The notes under the pieces: generated by a model | The model's database searches: none | What the model saw: only the letters and a program-made list of their open reading frames with translations | Told to the model about the DNA's origin: nothing | Virus record (IMG/VR): IMGVR_UViG_3300050343_000145 | Location: 1-64,000 of that record | Direction: 5' to 3' (one strand) | Length of the DNA stretch: 64,000 nt | Source: a virus | Made by a program: the position numbers and the translations under genes | Shown here: piece by piece, positions 14,486 to 23,889 of the stretch | How positions within the stretch are numbered: the stretch's first letter is position 1 | Layout of the letters: the number at the start of each line of letters is the position of its first letter

Positions 14486-17400
14486 ATGGCCAGAATAGAA
14501 AGTTACCAAAAAGATAATTCTTTACACGAAAAGGATAAACTTTTTGGATCATCTTACATATCTACAAATAACAGCACAGATCAATTTACTACAGGTAATT
14601 TTACCCTACAAGATCTTGCAGAATTTTTTGCTAATTACCAAATATCAGATAATCAGTTATATAATTTTGCCACAATAAGTCAGCAAGTCACAACAAATGT
14701 TTCTGATATAGAAGCTAACGCAACATATTCGTTGAACCTAGGGGCTAGCTTTGGTGCTGTAGATGATGATGGAAACTTAACATCACTTTCCCAGGCTTTT
14801 GCAAACCAAGTAATGACAGTTACAACTAATGCTCGATTTGCTGAATCAACTTATGCAGAAAACCTAGCTAGTACTTTTGGTACTTTTGACGCAGACGGTA
14901 ACTTAACTTCACTTTCAGAAGCTTTTGCTAATAATGTAATGACTACCACAGCATCGGATAGATTTGCTACAACAACATCGGTAAATACATTAACAAGTAC
15001 AGTTGAGGGCAAGCCGGATATATTTAGACAAGATGATGCTCCAGCTGTAACAAATGCCGTGGGATCAATATGGTACGATACGAATGATAATAATAAAGTC
15101 TACGTTTTATTAGCGGGAACACCAAATGTATGGACATTAACGTCAGATGACAGAATTATCACTAATTCTACATCTATTTCTAATGTTTCTCAGTCTGTTA
15201 CAACATTATCTAACTCTTTAGGTGCGGAAGCTGAATTAATTGATGAATTACAGACGCAATTCACATTTGATACCGAGGGTGGTATAACAGGAACCGCAGA
15301 TGCACTTGCAACAAGTATCACAACAGCGTCGTCCTCAGCAGCGGGTGCCGTAGCTACTGATCTTAATAAATTGGAGGCTGTATTTTCACAAGATTCTAAT
15401 GGAGACGTAACTGGAATAACAGGCGTATTATCTACAGCTGTCACATCTAATGCTAACTCAGCGATAGCAAATGCAAGTTTAGCAACAGCCCAATCAGTTA
15501 CAGATCTTACATCCACAGTAAATGGTAATACTGCTAGTATAAGTACCAACCAAAGTACTATTGCCACAGTAGAGGGATATACAGAATCAAGGTATTCATT
15601 AAAACTAGACGCAAATGGTTCTTTTGCTGGTATGTCTATACTTGCAAGTAATGGCACTACATCAGATCCTTTTTCAGAAATAAGATTTGTAGCAGATTCA
15701 TTTAAGGTATACAATGGGGGTCAAGCTGATTTAACAGGAAGTTACGACGCGCCTTTCGAGGTTGTTGGGGGAGTTGTTAAAATAAAAAGTGCTAACATAG
15801 GAAATATTTCGTTTGGAGATTTAACTAATGTACCAGGAACATTCGTGAGCACAGTAATATATGCAGATGATGCCAGTGGTACAAATGCTTCTGTTTCAAA
15901 AGGCAATAATCAAAACTTTTTTGCTATAAAACAAGCAAGTACAGCCTGGACAGATGGGGACAGTGTAGCCGGATTAACATTTACACAAATGACAGGAAAC
16001 ACGGGAGCCACAGGTTCTGCAGGTGCAGATGGCGCAGACGGTGCAAATGGAGCAGATGGAGCAGATGGAGCAGATGGTGCAGACGGAGGAACCGGAGCCA
16101 CCGGGGCTAGATCTTTTAGTAGATATTTATTTTATTCAACACCAACAACATCAGCGCCAACGTTTAATTCAAGTGGTATAACTTTTAGTTTTAGTAGTAA
16201 TTCTTTTAGCAACCTGCCTACAGGATGGAGTGAAACAGCGCCTGTAGCCACACCAGGATCTGGTAGTAATAATTATTGGCATTTATCAGTTAGTGTTATA
16301 GAAGGCTCTACAAATACGATAACATTTGGTTCTGTAACTAGAATGTTTGGATTTAGTGGGCTAGTAACTTTTTCAGGAACAACAATAAACGGTGCTTTTG
16401 ATTATACAGCAATTGACGGTAGTGCAATAACAACAGGCTCAATAGAAAGTGGAAACTATGTAGCATTATCGAATAGTGATTTTTCAAGCGCAGGAACTAA
16501 AATAAAATTATCAGATGGTGCTATTGAATCAAAAAACTTTTATGTAAAAGCAAATGGTGATGCTGGATTTTCCGGTATTATAACTTTAGGAAATACCAAT
16601 TTAACAGAAAGCAATACACTAAATTCGAATACAGCCGCAAGTGATGTTTCGGGATTAGGAGGATTAGCAACAAAAGACACAATAGATGCTACTTCTGCGG
16701 ATATTACAAATTTAGCAGCAGTTGCTACAAGTGGTAGTAAAGATGATGTAGGTTTAAATAATGTAGACAACACGTCCGACGCAACAATACTAGCTGGAAA
16801 TTTAACAGGTACTGTTGACGGAGCGACGGTTGCAACTGTTAAAAGTGGGGCTGCAGCGGGCGCAACGGCCAACCAAGATAGCACATCAACAATAAGATCT
16901 GTAGGAGCAGCAACATCTGGTACAATAGCAGGTTGGAAATTAGATGCTAATAATATATATAGTGGCTCTACTCCAGATTCTTCTGGTTTTACCACAGGTG
17001 GTATGACTTTAAATAAAAATGGTTCAATACACGCTAAACAATTTTATATAGACACAAGCGGTAATGCGTTTTTTACAGGAGATATAACAGGGGCCAACGG
17101 TACATTTAATGGTGATTTAGAAGTTACTGGAACAGCTTTAATAAAAGGATCTGTATCTTCTGGTAATTTTATTGCCGCTAAGTTTAAAAACACAGACACT
17201 ACCAATAACACAGGCGCGGGAATATCTCTAAATTCATCTAGCGATTACCATCATAGAATATTAATGACAGGTGGCAATACAGCTTCTTTACCAGATCAAG
17301 GCACTGTTTTTGATTTAAATGCTAGTTATCAATTAGGACAAGACGGGCAATATACCAAACAAATACTCAAAATGAATGGGGCCGGTATAATAATACCTAA

Positions 17401-18274
17401 CCAAACAGCTAACGGTATAACAGCTTCTACTAATTATAGCGGGGGTATGAATATTATATTCAATGACAATAGCGGTGGCAGAACGGGTAGTTCGGGTAGA
17501 TTACACGTAAATGAGTATTACAAAACATTTTTCTTAGATGTCCCCGGTGTCCAGGGGTCTGCTGGCCAGTGGCAAGATAAAGTTTTTGCAATGAGAGCAC
17601 ACAATGGAACAGGTGATCAAACTGTTTTTGATGTTGACACTAATAGAAAAATAACAACAGTGGGTGCTTTAGAAGTTGGGGGGAATTTCAACGGACAAAA
17701 CGGATATTTTGCACAAGACTTAGGCGTCGGATTTAATTCTGGATCAATTGGGGGTAAAATACAATTAAGAAGGTCTAGTGCTGGTATTGGTATTAAAAAC
17801 GATTACGGTACTGCAGGCAGCGGCACAATAGGTTTATTTGGTTATACAGCTTCTAATATGGATACAAGTAATGCGTATCATATGAACTTTCAAGCCGATG
17901 ATGGTAATGGCGTGACTAACATGTTGCTTTGCGACCTTAATGGTAATTTAAGAAATTATTTTAATTCTTACGGTGGCTTTTCTGATGAAAGATTAAAAGA
18001 AAACATTACAGACGCTAGTCCTAAATTGGAAGATATTAAACAGCTGAAGGTTAAAAACTTTAATTTTATAGGAAATGAACTTAAACAAATAGGATTAATA
18101 GCGCAAGAGGTCGAACAAATATTTCCTGGTTTAGTTGAGGAAACAACAGACCCTGGCCCAAGTGGCGCCGAAGAAGAAGTCGCTTATAAATCTATTAAAT
18201 ACTCTGTATTAGTGCCAATGCTTATAAAAGCCATACAAGAATTAGAAGCTAGAGTCGCGACATTAGAAGGTTAA
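14486..18274 (+). CDS. Long tail fibre with collagen-like region and S74 domain
   Basis: A 1262-residue fibre. Order: anchor module (MARIESYQKDNSLHEKDKLF), repeats like those of the preceding gene, a fibre domain near 370-420 (RYSLKLDANGSFAGMSI), a collagen-like Gly-x-x run at about 505-540 (GADGADGANGADGADG), more beta-rich shaft, and an S74 chaperone from about residue 1165 (SDERLKENI, IGLIAQEVEQIFPGL, VLVPMLIKAIQELE). Four bases after the previous fibre gene, with which it shares ancestry. Trimeric adhesin is the expected role. Confidence 0.87.
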   Translation: MARIESYQKDNSLHEKDKLFGSSYISTNNSTDQFTTGNFTLQDLAEFFANYQISDNQLYNFATISQQVTTNVSDIEANATYSLNLGASFGAVDDDGNLTSLSQAFANQVMTVTTNARFAESTYAENLASTFGTFDADGNLTSLSEAFANNVMTTTASDRFATTTSVNTLTSTVEGKPDIFRQDDAPAVTNAVGSIWYDTNDNNKVYVLLAGTPNVWTLTSDDRIITNSTSISNVSQSVTTLSNSLGAEAELIDELQTQFTFDTEGGITGTADALATSITTASSSAAGAVATDLNKLEAVFSQDSNGDVTGITGVLSTAVTSNANSAIANASLATAQSVTDLTSTVNGNTASISTNQSTIATVEGYTESRYSLKLDANGSFAGMSILASNGTTSDPFSEIRFVADSFKVYNGGQADLTGSYDAPFEVVGGVVKIKSANIGNISFGDLTNVPGTFVSTVIYADDASGTNASVSKGNNQNFFAIKQASTAWTDGDSVAGLTFTQMTGNTGATGSAGADGADGANGADGADGADGADGGTGATGARSFSRYLFYSTPTTSAPTFNSSGITFSFSSNSFSNLPTGWSETAPVATPGSGSNNYWHLSVSVIEGSTNTITFGSVTRMFGFSGLVTFSGTTINGAFDYTAIDGSAITTGSIESGNYVALSNSDFSSAGTKIKLSDGAIESKNFYVKANGDAGFSGIITLGNTNLTESNTLNSNTAASDVSGLGGLATKDTIDATSADITNLAAVATSGSKDDVGLNNVDNTSDATILAGNLTGTVDGATVATVKSGAAAGATANQDSTSTIRSVGAATSGTIAGWKLDANNIYSGSTPDSSGFTTGGMTLNKNGSIHAKQFYIDTSGNAFFTGDITGANGTFNGDLEVTGTALIKGSVSSGNFIAAKFKNTDTTNNTGAGISLNSSSDYHHRILMTGGNTASLPDQGTVFDLNASYQLGQDGQYTKQILKMNGAGIIIPNQTANGITASTNYSGGMNIIFNDNSGGRTGSSGRLHVNEYYKTFFLDVPGVQGSAGQWQDKVFAMRAHNGTGDQTVFDVDTNRKITTVGALEVGGNFNGQNGYFAQDLGVGFNSGSIGGKIQLRRSSAGIGIKNDYGTAGSGTIGLFGYTASNMDTSNAYHMNFQADDGNGVTNMLLCDLNGNLRNYFNSYGGFSDERLKENITDASPKLEDIKQLKVKNFNFIGNELKQIGLIAQEVEQIFPGLVEETTDPGPSGAEEEVAYKSIKYSVLVPMLIKAIQELEARVATLEG

Positions 18275-18319
18275 AATACCTAACAACCACGTGATTATAG
18301 TAACATAAGACCAAAACCA

Positions 18320-18616
18320 ATGACTTATTTTTACAAAACCTATTCCTGGGGGAACAACAGTACTCAAGGAATATCCGAAGAAACCAGAACTCTTTGGGAG
18401 CACATCGCTAAAAAAGAAAACTGGCGAATTGTTCAACTACCTAATGGATTTTTTCAAGCCGAATACAAAGATCTAAGTGAAGAAGAAAAATGGATCGATG
18501 TCACAAGGCGTGAAACTTTAGAAAGCTGTGAGGCAGCGATTGATGGAAGCATTAGTCATTACTCTAAAAAGCTTGAGTTTTTAAAAGGACCCAAGGTAGT
18601 TAAAACCTTTAAATAA
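18320..18616 (+). CDS. 98-residue protein between fibre and chaperonin genes, unknown
   Basis: Soluble alpha/beta protein (MTYFYKTYSWGNNSTQGISE; ENWRIVQLPNGFFQAEYKDL) with a basic tail KGPKVVKTFK. I do not recognise a family. The N-terminal half recalls short domains attached to phage appendage proteins. It lies 46 bases after the fibre gene. Confidence 0.55.
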   Translation: MTYFYKTYSWGNNSTQGISEETRTLWEHIAKKENWRIVQLPNGFFQAEYKDLSEEEKWIDVTRRETLESCEAAIDGSISHYSKKLEFLKGPKVVKTFK

Positions 18617-18642
18617 CCACTTATACTAAAAAATTTAATTAA

Positions 18643-20205
18643 ATGGAATATAATAACCCAAGTGAGATAGTAAAAGACCTTTCCTTTGGGAAGGATGCTA
18701 GAAATAAAATTATGCACGGGGTAGATAAATTGACAAGTGCAGTTAAGTCTACCCTTGGTGCTTCTGGAAAATGCGTTATATATGAAGACGCACTAGGAAG
18801 GCCGGTGATCACAAAAGATGGTGTAACCGTAGCGGAAAGCGTAGTCTTAATCGACCCGGTCGAAAATATTGGCGCAACTTTAATAAAAGAAGCAGCAAGA
18901 AATACAGTAAGAGAAGCGGGTGATGGCACAACAACAGCCACAGTGCTTGCTCATTCATTGCTGCATTTAGCCAATGATCACAAAGACGATAATAACATAA
19001 GAGATATTAAAAAAGGTATTTTAAGTGGCTTAAATAAAGTCAACAAATATCTTGATAAAAAAGCTATTGAAGTAAAAGACAATATGCTCGAAAGTGTTGC
19101 AGCAATTAGCTGTAATAATGATAAAGCTCTTGGTGGTGTTATATCGCAAGCTTACTCAAAAGTAGGTAAGGATGGTGTTGTCCTTATGGAGGAGTCTGAG
19201 ACCCATGACACATACGTAAAATTCGTAGAGGGCACTAGGTTAGACTGCGGACTCAAGTCGCCACATTTTATAACAGATAAGGATAAAGGTAAAGCGGTAC
19301 TAGAAAATCCGTACGTACTGATAGTTTCATCGCCAGTACCTAATATCCGTAAAATACAAAACGTATTGGAGTTTGTTATCAAATCGAAAAGAAGCTTACT
19401 GATCGTAGCAGGCGTAGAACAACAACCTATGGCAGCGTTGCTAGCAAACAAAGTCAAAGGTAATATAAAAGTAAATGTTGTGGATCTGCCTGGATTCGGT
19501 CCGACTAAACAAGATACAATTGAAGACCTTGCGATATTAACCGGAGCTAAAGTAATGAATGAAGAATTAGGAGATGATCTTGATTTAATTTCACCTGAAG
19601 TTTTAGGACAAGCTGTTTTATCAGTTACAGATGACAAGCATACTGTACTGCAAATAACTGACCAGGGTGTTGTGCTTGATGAACGAATAGAAACAGTTGA
19701 AAAGAAAGTTAGAGAAGAAAAAAATCCATTCTTTAAAAAGAAGTTGCAAGAAAGATTAGCAATGTTGAACGGCCAAGTGGCAATGATTAAAGTAGGTGCG
19801 GACTCTAAAGTTGAAATGAAAGAAAAGAAAGATAGAGTTGAGGATGCAATATATGCTACTAAAGCAGCGTTGCAAGAAGGTATTGTTCCAGGTGGTGGAG
19901 TAGCACTATTAAATGCTTCTCAAAAAATTAAACCTAACGGTTTGGGTGAGCAAATACTGTTAGAAGCAATTAAATCACCATACAAAACAATAATTGCTAA
20001 TGCAAATTTACCTTATGCGGAATATCCTACGGCAGGAACTGGTATTGATGTTGCAAACGAAGCACCAGTTAGAATGGTTAATAAAGGAATTATTGATCCT
20101 GTGTTAGTGACTAAAACAGCATTGAAAAATGCAGTTAGTGTGGCTAATACAATATTTTCAGCGGATTGTGTAATTAACAATGTAAGAAGTTATGAAAGCA
20201 ATTAA
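18643..20205 (+). CDS. groEL: Phage-encoded chaperonin GroEL
   Basis: A 520-residue group I chaperonin subunit. It keeps the nucleotide-binding elements TKDGVTVAE (57-65) and DGTTTATVLA (94-103) and the hinge stretch VEDAIYATKAALQEGIVPGG near residue 400, with the Asp needed for ATP hydrolysis. Unlike cellular GroEL, the TLGPKG loop reads TLGASGK, the apical PGFG lacks the usual DRRK, and there is no C-terminal GGM tail (it ends NVRSYESN). The divergent sequence and shortening indicate a phage lineage, not a recent host copy. groES follows, overlapping by 14 bases. Likely folds capsid or fibre proteins. Confidence 0.95.
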   Translation: MEYNNPSEIVKDLSFGKDARNKIMHGVDKLTSAVKSTLGASGKCVIYEDALGRPVITKDGVTVAESVVLIDPVENIGATLIKEAARNTVREAGDGTTTATVLAHSLLHLANDHKDDNNIRDIKKGILSGLNKVNKYLDKKAIEVKDNMLESVAAISCNNDKALGGVISQAYSKVGKDGVVLMEESETHDTYVKFVEGTRLDCGLKSPHFITDKDKGKAVLENPYVLIVSSPVPNIRKIQNVLEFVIKSKRSLLIVAGVEQQPMAALLANKVKGNIKVNVVDLPGFGPTKQDTIEDLAILTGAKVMNEELGDDLDLISPEVLGQAVLSVTDDKHTVLQITDQGVVLDERIETVEKKVREEKNPFFKKKLQERLAMLNGQVAMIKVGADSKVEMKEKKDRVEDAIYATKAALQEGIVPGGGVALLNASQKIKPNGLGEQILLEAIKSPYKTIIANANLPYAEYPTAGTGIDVANEAPVRMVNKGIIDPVLVTKTALKNAVSVANTIFSADCVINNVRSYESN

Positions 20206-20449
20206 TTACTACGTTGTAATAGAGAAAATTAAAGAAGCACCGAAGAAAGTAGGTGGCTTGGAACTCACTGAAGATCAAAATAAAGACGTTAGATATTTAA
20301 AAGGCAAAGTTATATCTGCTGGTAATCTAGTAGAAAATTTAAATAAAGATGATATAGTGCATTATGATAAGCATGCTGGCCACGGTATAGAATGGTCAGA
20401 TAAATTGTACTATGTGTTGAAGTTGGGAGATATAGTATTAGTCGAATGA
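20192..20449 (+). CDS. groES: Phage-encoded co-chaperonin GroES
   Basis: An 85-residue GroES homologue: MKAINYYVVIEKIKEAPKK, then GLELTEDQNKDVRYLKGKVI (mobile-loop position, lacking the typical IVL), and a C-terminal YYVLKLGDIVLVE as in GroES. It overlaps groEL by 14 bases, so the two are produced together. The changed mobile loop suggests it is tuned to the phage chaperonin. T4 gp31 is the classic phage analogue. Confidence 0.88.
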   Translation: MKAINYYVVIEKIKEAPKKVGGLELTEDQNKDVRYLKGKVISAGNLVENLNKDDIVHYDKHAGHGIEWSDKLYYVLKLGDIVLVE

Positions 20450-20886
20450 GATTAAGTGCTAACGACATAAGAAATTTAAATTTACTAAAATATTATAGGC
20501 TCATTCGAAAATGGGCCTGTAAAACTTATGGGCTAAAAGATGCTGATCTTGAATTACTAATCTATTTAGATTGCAAAGAACGATTTACACGTAATGATTT
20601 TATTGATGGCACCTACACCTACAGTTGGGATAAAGATAGGTGGGAAAGACTCAGAAGAGATGGGTGGATAGATGTATGGAGAGAGCGCAATAGGACAACA
20701 ATAAAATACAGCATATATAAAACTTCTTTTAAATGTAAACAATTAATTACGAGAATATATCGTATAATGCTTGCAGAAGAAGATTTGCCAACAAGCGAAA
20801 GAAGTAAGTTTTATAATAATAAATCATATACAGATAAAGTTTACAATAAAGCAATTGATGATATGATTAAAGATAAAGATAGATAA
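20446..20886 (+). CDS. Winged-helix-like conserved phage protein
   Basis: A 146-residue basic protein with a layout like a MarR-type winged helix: YYRLIRKWACKTYGLKDADL, LELLIYLDCKERFTRNDF, then WERLRRDGWIDVWRERNRTT resembling a wing. Proteins with this ADLELL-x-YLD pattern occur near structural genes of several marine phages. DNA binding is inferred. It overlaps groES by four bases and the next gene by one. Confidence 0.55.
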   Translation: MRLSANDIRNLNLLKYYRLIRKWACKTYGLKDADLELLIYLDCKERFTRNDFIDGTYTYSWDKDRWERLRRDGWIDVWRERNRTTIKYSIYKTSFKCKQLITRIYRIMLAEEDLPTSERSKFYNNKSYTDKVYNKAIDDMIKDKDR

Positions 20887-21290
20887 TGGGTTATAAAATG
20901 AAAAACAATATACCCGGTTTATTAGGTATAAATGAAAAGCATTCAACGCCTGACACTCCAGTTTTTGAAAAAGATTTAGGTGAATCTTGGGGCCATGCTG
21001 AAATGGATAGGACCATCACTATAAATAAAAATTTAAACGAGAAGCAAAAGGATCATGCAGTTGAGCATGAAAAACTACACATATTACAAATGCGAAGCGG
21101 TAGGTCCTGGTATGATAATAACAATATATACCATAAGCCAAAAAAAGATGAGCCTATACAAGTTTATAAAAGAGTGGGCAATAAAATGATCGTAAAGGGT
21201 AATGCGATGGATGTTGGGGATCCAAAAAACCCCGTAGAGAAAGAAGTGTATAGCATAACTAAAAAGTTTGCAACTAAAATAAATAAATAA
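20886..21290 (+). CDS. Putative HEXXH zinc metallopeptidase
   Basis: A 134-residue protein with HAVEHEKLHILQ: His61-Glu62-x-x-His65 is a zinc-peptidase motif on a predicted helix. No clear third ligand can be assigned by eye. Chosen start overlaps the upstream stop (TAATG). There is no signal peptide, so it would act inside the cell or the virion, for example in assembly processing. Activity is a prediction from the motif only. Confidence 0.55.
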   Translation: MGYKMKNNIPGLLGINEKHSTPDTPVFEKDLGESWGHAEMDRTITINKNLNEKQKDHAVEHEKLHILQMRSGRSWYDNNNIYHKPKKDEPIQVYKRVGNKMIVKGNAMDVGDPKNPVEKEVYSITKKFATKINK

Positions 21291-21292
21291 TT

Positions 21293-21580
21293 ATGCCAAG
21301 TAAAAACGCTCCGTCAAGGAAAAAATCAAAAGGATATTACACTAAAGTAAATAAAAAAGGAGGCACTGGTTCAAAAGCCGGTGGTGGTATGTCTAAAAAA
21401 GGTGTGGCTAAATACAGAAGAGATAACCCAGGTAGTAAACTTAAAACAGCAGTCACAACACCTCCATCTAAATTAAAGAAAGGAAGTAAAGCTGCAAAAA
21501 GACGTAAATCATTTTGTGCAAGATCAAAAGGCTGGAAGTCTGAAAGAGGATTAGCAGCAAGAAGAAAATGGAATTGTTAA
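21293..21580 (+). CDS. Small basic conserved phage protein (DUF6321-like)
   Basis: A 95-residue very basic protein. The core GGMSKKGVAKYRRDNPGSKL, then VTTPPSKLKKGSKAAKRR and KSFCARSKGW is a widespread marine-phage pattern that I recall being labelled DUF6321 (from memory, unchecked). Likely a minor virion or DNA-associated protein. Ends AARRKWNC. Confidence 0.7.
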   Translation: MPSKNAPSRKKSKGYYTKVNKKGGTGSKAGGGMSKKGVAKYRRDNPGSKLKTAVTTPPSKLKKGSKAAKRRKSFCARSKGWKSERGLAARRKWNC

Positions 21581-21581
21581 T

Positions 21582-21743
21582 ATGAAAAGTAGAGGTTTAG
21601 GAGACGACATACATAATTTTACAACAAAAACAGGAATCAAGGGATTCGTAGATAAAGTATCAAACGGGCTTAATATACCATGCGGCTGTGAAGGCAGACG
21701 TCAGGCTATGAACGCCCTATTTCCACATAAATATAAAAAATAA
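21582..21743 (+). CDS. 53-residue GLGD/CGC small protein
   Basis: MKSRGLGDDIHNFTTKTGIK, then VDKVSNGLNIPCGCEGRRQA. The pattern GLGD-x-I, T-x-x-TGI, CGC-x-x-RR, LFP is common in phage genomes, often near structural genes, and may bind a metal via CGC. One base after the preceding stop. Function unknown. Confidence 0.6.
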   Translation: MKSRGLGDDIHNFTTKTGIKGFVDKVSNGLNIPCGCEGRRQAMNALFPHKYKK

Positions 21744-21748
21744 AAATC

Positions 21749-21857
21749 ATGCCAGGAAAATCAAAAAAAGGTGGTGGCTTAGAGTCAAAACCAGCATACA
21801 ATTTTAATCCAGGCCTTAACAGATAAACAAAAGTCATTAGGTAAATTAGATAACTAA
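21749..21857 (+). CDS. Small MPGKSKKGGG-type protein, possible frame break near 21813
   Basis: MPGKSKKGGGLESKPAYNF is a recurring phage N-terminus. In frame it stops at 21826 (25 residues); removing one G near 21813 would continue it with ALTDKQKSLGKLDN to a stop at 21857. Which form is real cannot be decided here. Function unknown. Confidence 0.4.
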
Positions 21858-21899
21858 GGTAAGAAATCAAATGGCGTTAGAAAAAATAGAGGTTACCAA

Positions 21900-22781
21900 A
21901 TGAATTATAAAATGGTAAACAAGGAAGGTTTTAAAATGGCGGGTAATCCAGCTTATAAACTTGATCCAACTATTTCATTAACGGGGTTTGATCCTAAAAA
22001 AAAAATAAATTTTGATCCATCAAAACTTTCTGCTTTAAATATACCCAGCATAAATGATATTGTAAATTATGATAATGAAAGTATGAGTGTTTCAGATGTT
22101 AATATTAATGAAACATTTAGAACAAAAACATATGATGATATGAGAGCAGCGGGAGCTTCTGAAGAAGATATTATTAAAGCCAAAGCTTTTAATACAGAAA
22201 AATATGGCACAATTAATCCTACAGCCGCAGGAAAAACTAATAATCAAACACTAGATAGTTTTAATGCTGTAGTTAATTTGGCAAGCATCCCACAACCTGG
22301 TGCACCAGAAGTTAAAGGAGATGCATTTACTAGTTATGATAAAAGGCAAAGAGCAAGGGGAATTAAATTTGAGGAAAATTTAATAAGTAGAAAAGATAAA
22401 AAAGGAAAAAGACTTGGTGAAGTTATTGGTAAGTTAGAAGGTAAAGAAAAATTAAATAAAAAACAAGAAAGAAGACTTGCTAATTTAAAATCTAGACAAA
22501 CAAAAAATACTAGAATAAAAGATAGGCTTGAGGATGTCAATAAGATTAGTAAAAAACAAGATTTACAAGGTATTAATCCTAGTGTTGGTAAAAAAGATAG
22601 AGTTATTTTAGAAGCGGGAAAACCTGGCTCCTCTACAACACCGTCAAAATTAGGTGGAATAAATGTTTCCGATAGTGAAAGAGTGGCATATGTAAAAAAT
22701 AAATTAGGAAAACCGCAAATGAAGCCAATGCAACTTTCACCTAAGGCTATGAACTATTTTAGTAAAAAGAATAAAAAATAA
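21900..22781 (+). CDS. Lysine-rich protein, probably minor virion component
   Basis: A 293-residue protein with an ordered N-terminal half and a very charged C-terminal half (KRLGEVIGKLEGKEKLNKKQ, then ERRLANLKSRQTKN), a likely coiled coil. No family recognised. It ends KAMNYFSKKNKK and overlaps the holin start by one base (TAATG). The same frame is open upstream (SNGVRKNRGYQ before the chosen ATG), so the start may be lost to an indel. Confidence 0.5.
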   Translation: MNYKMVNKEGFKMAGNPAYKLDPTISLTGFDPKKKINFDPSKLSALNIPSINDIVNYDNESMSVSDVNINETFRTKTYDDMRAAGASEEDIIKAKAFNTEKYGTINPTAAGKTNNQTLDSFNAVVNLASIPQPGAPEVKGDAFTSYDKRQRARGIKFEENLISRKDKKGKRLGEVIGKLEGKEKLNKKQERRLANLKSRQTKNTRIKDRLEDVNKISKKQDLQGINPSVGKKDRVILEAGKPGSSTTPSKLGGINVSDSERVAYVKNKLGKPQMKPMQLSPKAMNYFSKKNKK

Positions 22782-23188
22782 TGAAAAAATTATTTGCTAA
22801 ATTATTTGGTGGCGCGGGATTAGATGTTGCAGATAAAATTGGTGGACTTGTAGATAAGTTTGTAAGAACTAAAGACGAAAAAGCTAACTTTGAAAAAGAA
22901 ATGACTTTGATATTTAAAGAACACGAGTTATCATTAGAAAAAGAAATATCCGCAAGGCATAAAGCGGACATGTCTTCCGATTCATGGCTTTCTAAAAATA
23001 TTCGGCCAATGATTACTTTATTCAGCTTAGCAATATACACATTATTTGCAATAGCTGATGGCAACATAGGCGAATTCAATTTACAAAATCAATACGTAGA
23101 TCTTATGGGACAAATTTTATCTTATGCTTTAGGTTTTTATTTCACATCTAGAGGGTTAGAAAAGATTTCAACTATAGTAAAAAAATAA
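22781..23188 (+). CDS. Holin, 3-TM type
   Basis: A 135-residue protein with the marks of the three-TM (GTA-type) holin family: an amphipathic N-terminus (MKKLFAKLFGGAGLDVADKI), a helical stretch, the conserved ARHKADMSSDSWLSKNIRP, then hydrophobic segments (MITLFSLAIYTLFAIADG and MGQILSYALGFYFTS). It would form inner-membrane holes that release the endolysin. It sits far from the M15 endolysin (60200), an unusual split of the lysis genes. Confidence 0.78.
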   Translation: MKKLFAKLFGGAGLDVADKIGGLVDKFVRTKDEKANFEKEMTLIFKEHELSLEKEISARHKADMSSDSWLSKNIRPMITLFSLAIYTLFAIADGNIGEFNLQNQYVDLMGQILSYALGFYFTSRGLEKISTIVKK

Positions 23189-23193
23189 ATTAA

Positions 23194-23883
23194 ATGGCTA
23201 GAATAAGCACGTATATAAAAGATCCTGTCGTTACTAAAGACGATAAGGTTATAGGCTCTGATATAAGCGGAGCAACAAGAAATTATTCAATGGAAGACAT
23301 TGCTAATTTTTTAAATACATCTAGTCTTATAAATGTTAACGGTCAATTAATATATAAATTTCAAATAGGTTCAACACCGCAACAAGGTAGTTTTACTGTA
23401 AATGGTGGGCAGCCTATTAATTTTTCAAATGTAACTTCAATTGATTTTTCACATATAAACACTAACGGGCAAAACATTCAACAGTATCTAGAATATTTTG
23501 ATGGTTTGTTTGTAATGTTAACACAGGTTGATAATCAAAATAATTTTGGACAATATGCAATATCATCCATTACAGATTCAGGAAATGATTACTCAACAGT
23601 TGTATTAGGCTTTAGAGAAGGGAATGGTGCTTTAACACAAGATAAATATTATGCAATGTCTTTTTCACCAAAAGGGCAAACAGATAAAAATTTCACATCA
23701 AACAATATAAATTTTGTTGCAAATACTCCAATAACTATAAATCATAATTTATCAAAATTCCCAGCGGTTACTACAGTAGATTCAGCAGGGTCACATATAA
23801 TAGGTGATGTACAACATATAACCAATAGCTCATTTATAATAACATTTAAAGCTTCTTTTCAAGGAAAAATTTACGCAAACTAA
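23194..23883 (+). CDS. Short tail appendage protein with fibre anchor module
   Basis: A 229-residue protein whose N-terminus (MARISTYIKDPVVTKDDKVI, then TRNYSMEDIANFL) matches the anchor modules of the fibres at 12512 and 14486. The C-terminal part (NNINFVANTPITINHNLSKF; SFIITFKASFQGKIYAN) resembles a small beta-sandwich adhesin tip. It could be a short fibre or an adaptor plugging into the tail. Confidence 0.65.
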   Translation: MARISTYIKDPVVTKDDKVIGSDISGATRNYSMEDIANFLNTSSLINVNGQLIYKFQIGSTPQQGSFTVNGGQPINFSNVTSIDFSHINTNGQNIQQYLEYFDGLFVMLTQVDNQNNFGQYAISSITDSGNDYSTVVLGFREGNGALTQDKYYAMSFSPKGQTDKNFTSNNINFVANTPITINHNLSKFPAVTTVDSAGSHIIGDVQHITNSSFIITFKASFQGKIYAN

Positions 23884-23889
23884 AAAACT

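Noticed and set aside
15190-16995. Long minus-strand open frames opposite the fibre genes
   Set aside because: They mirror the low-complexity Ala/Ser/Thr repeats of the fibres and have no start context or homology-like features; shadows.
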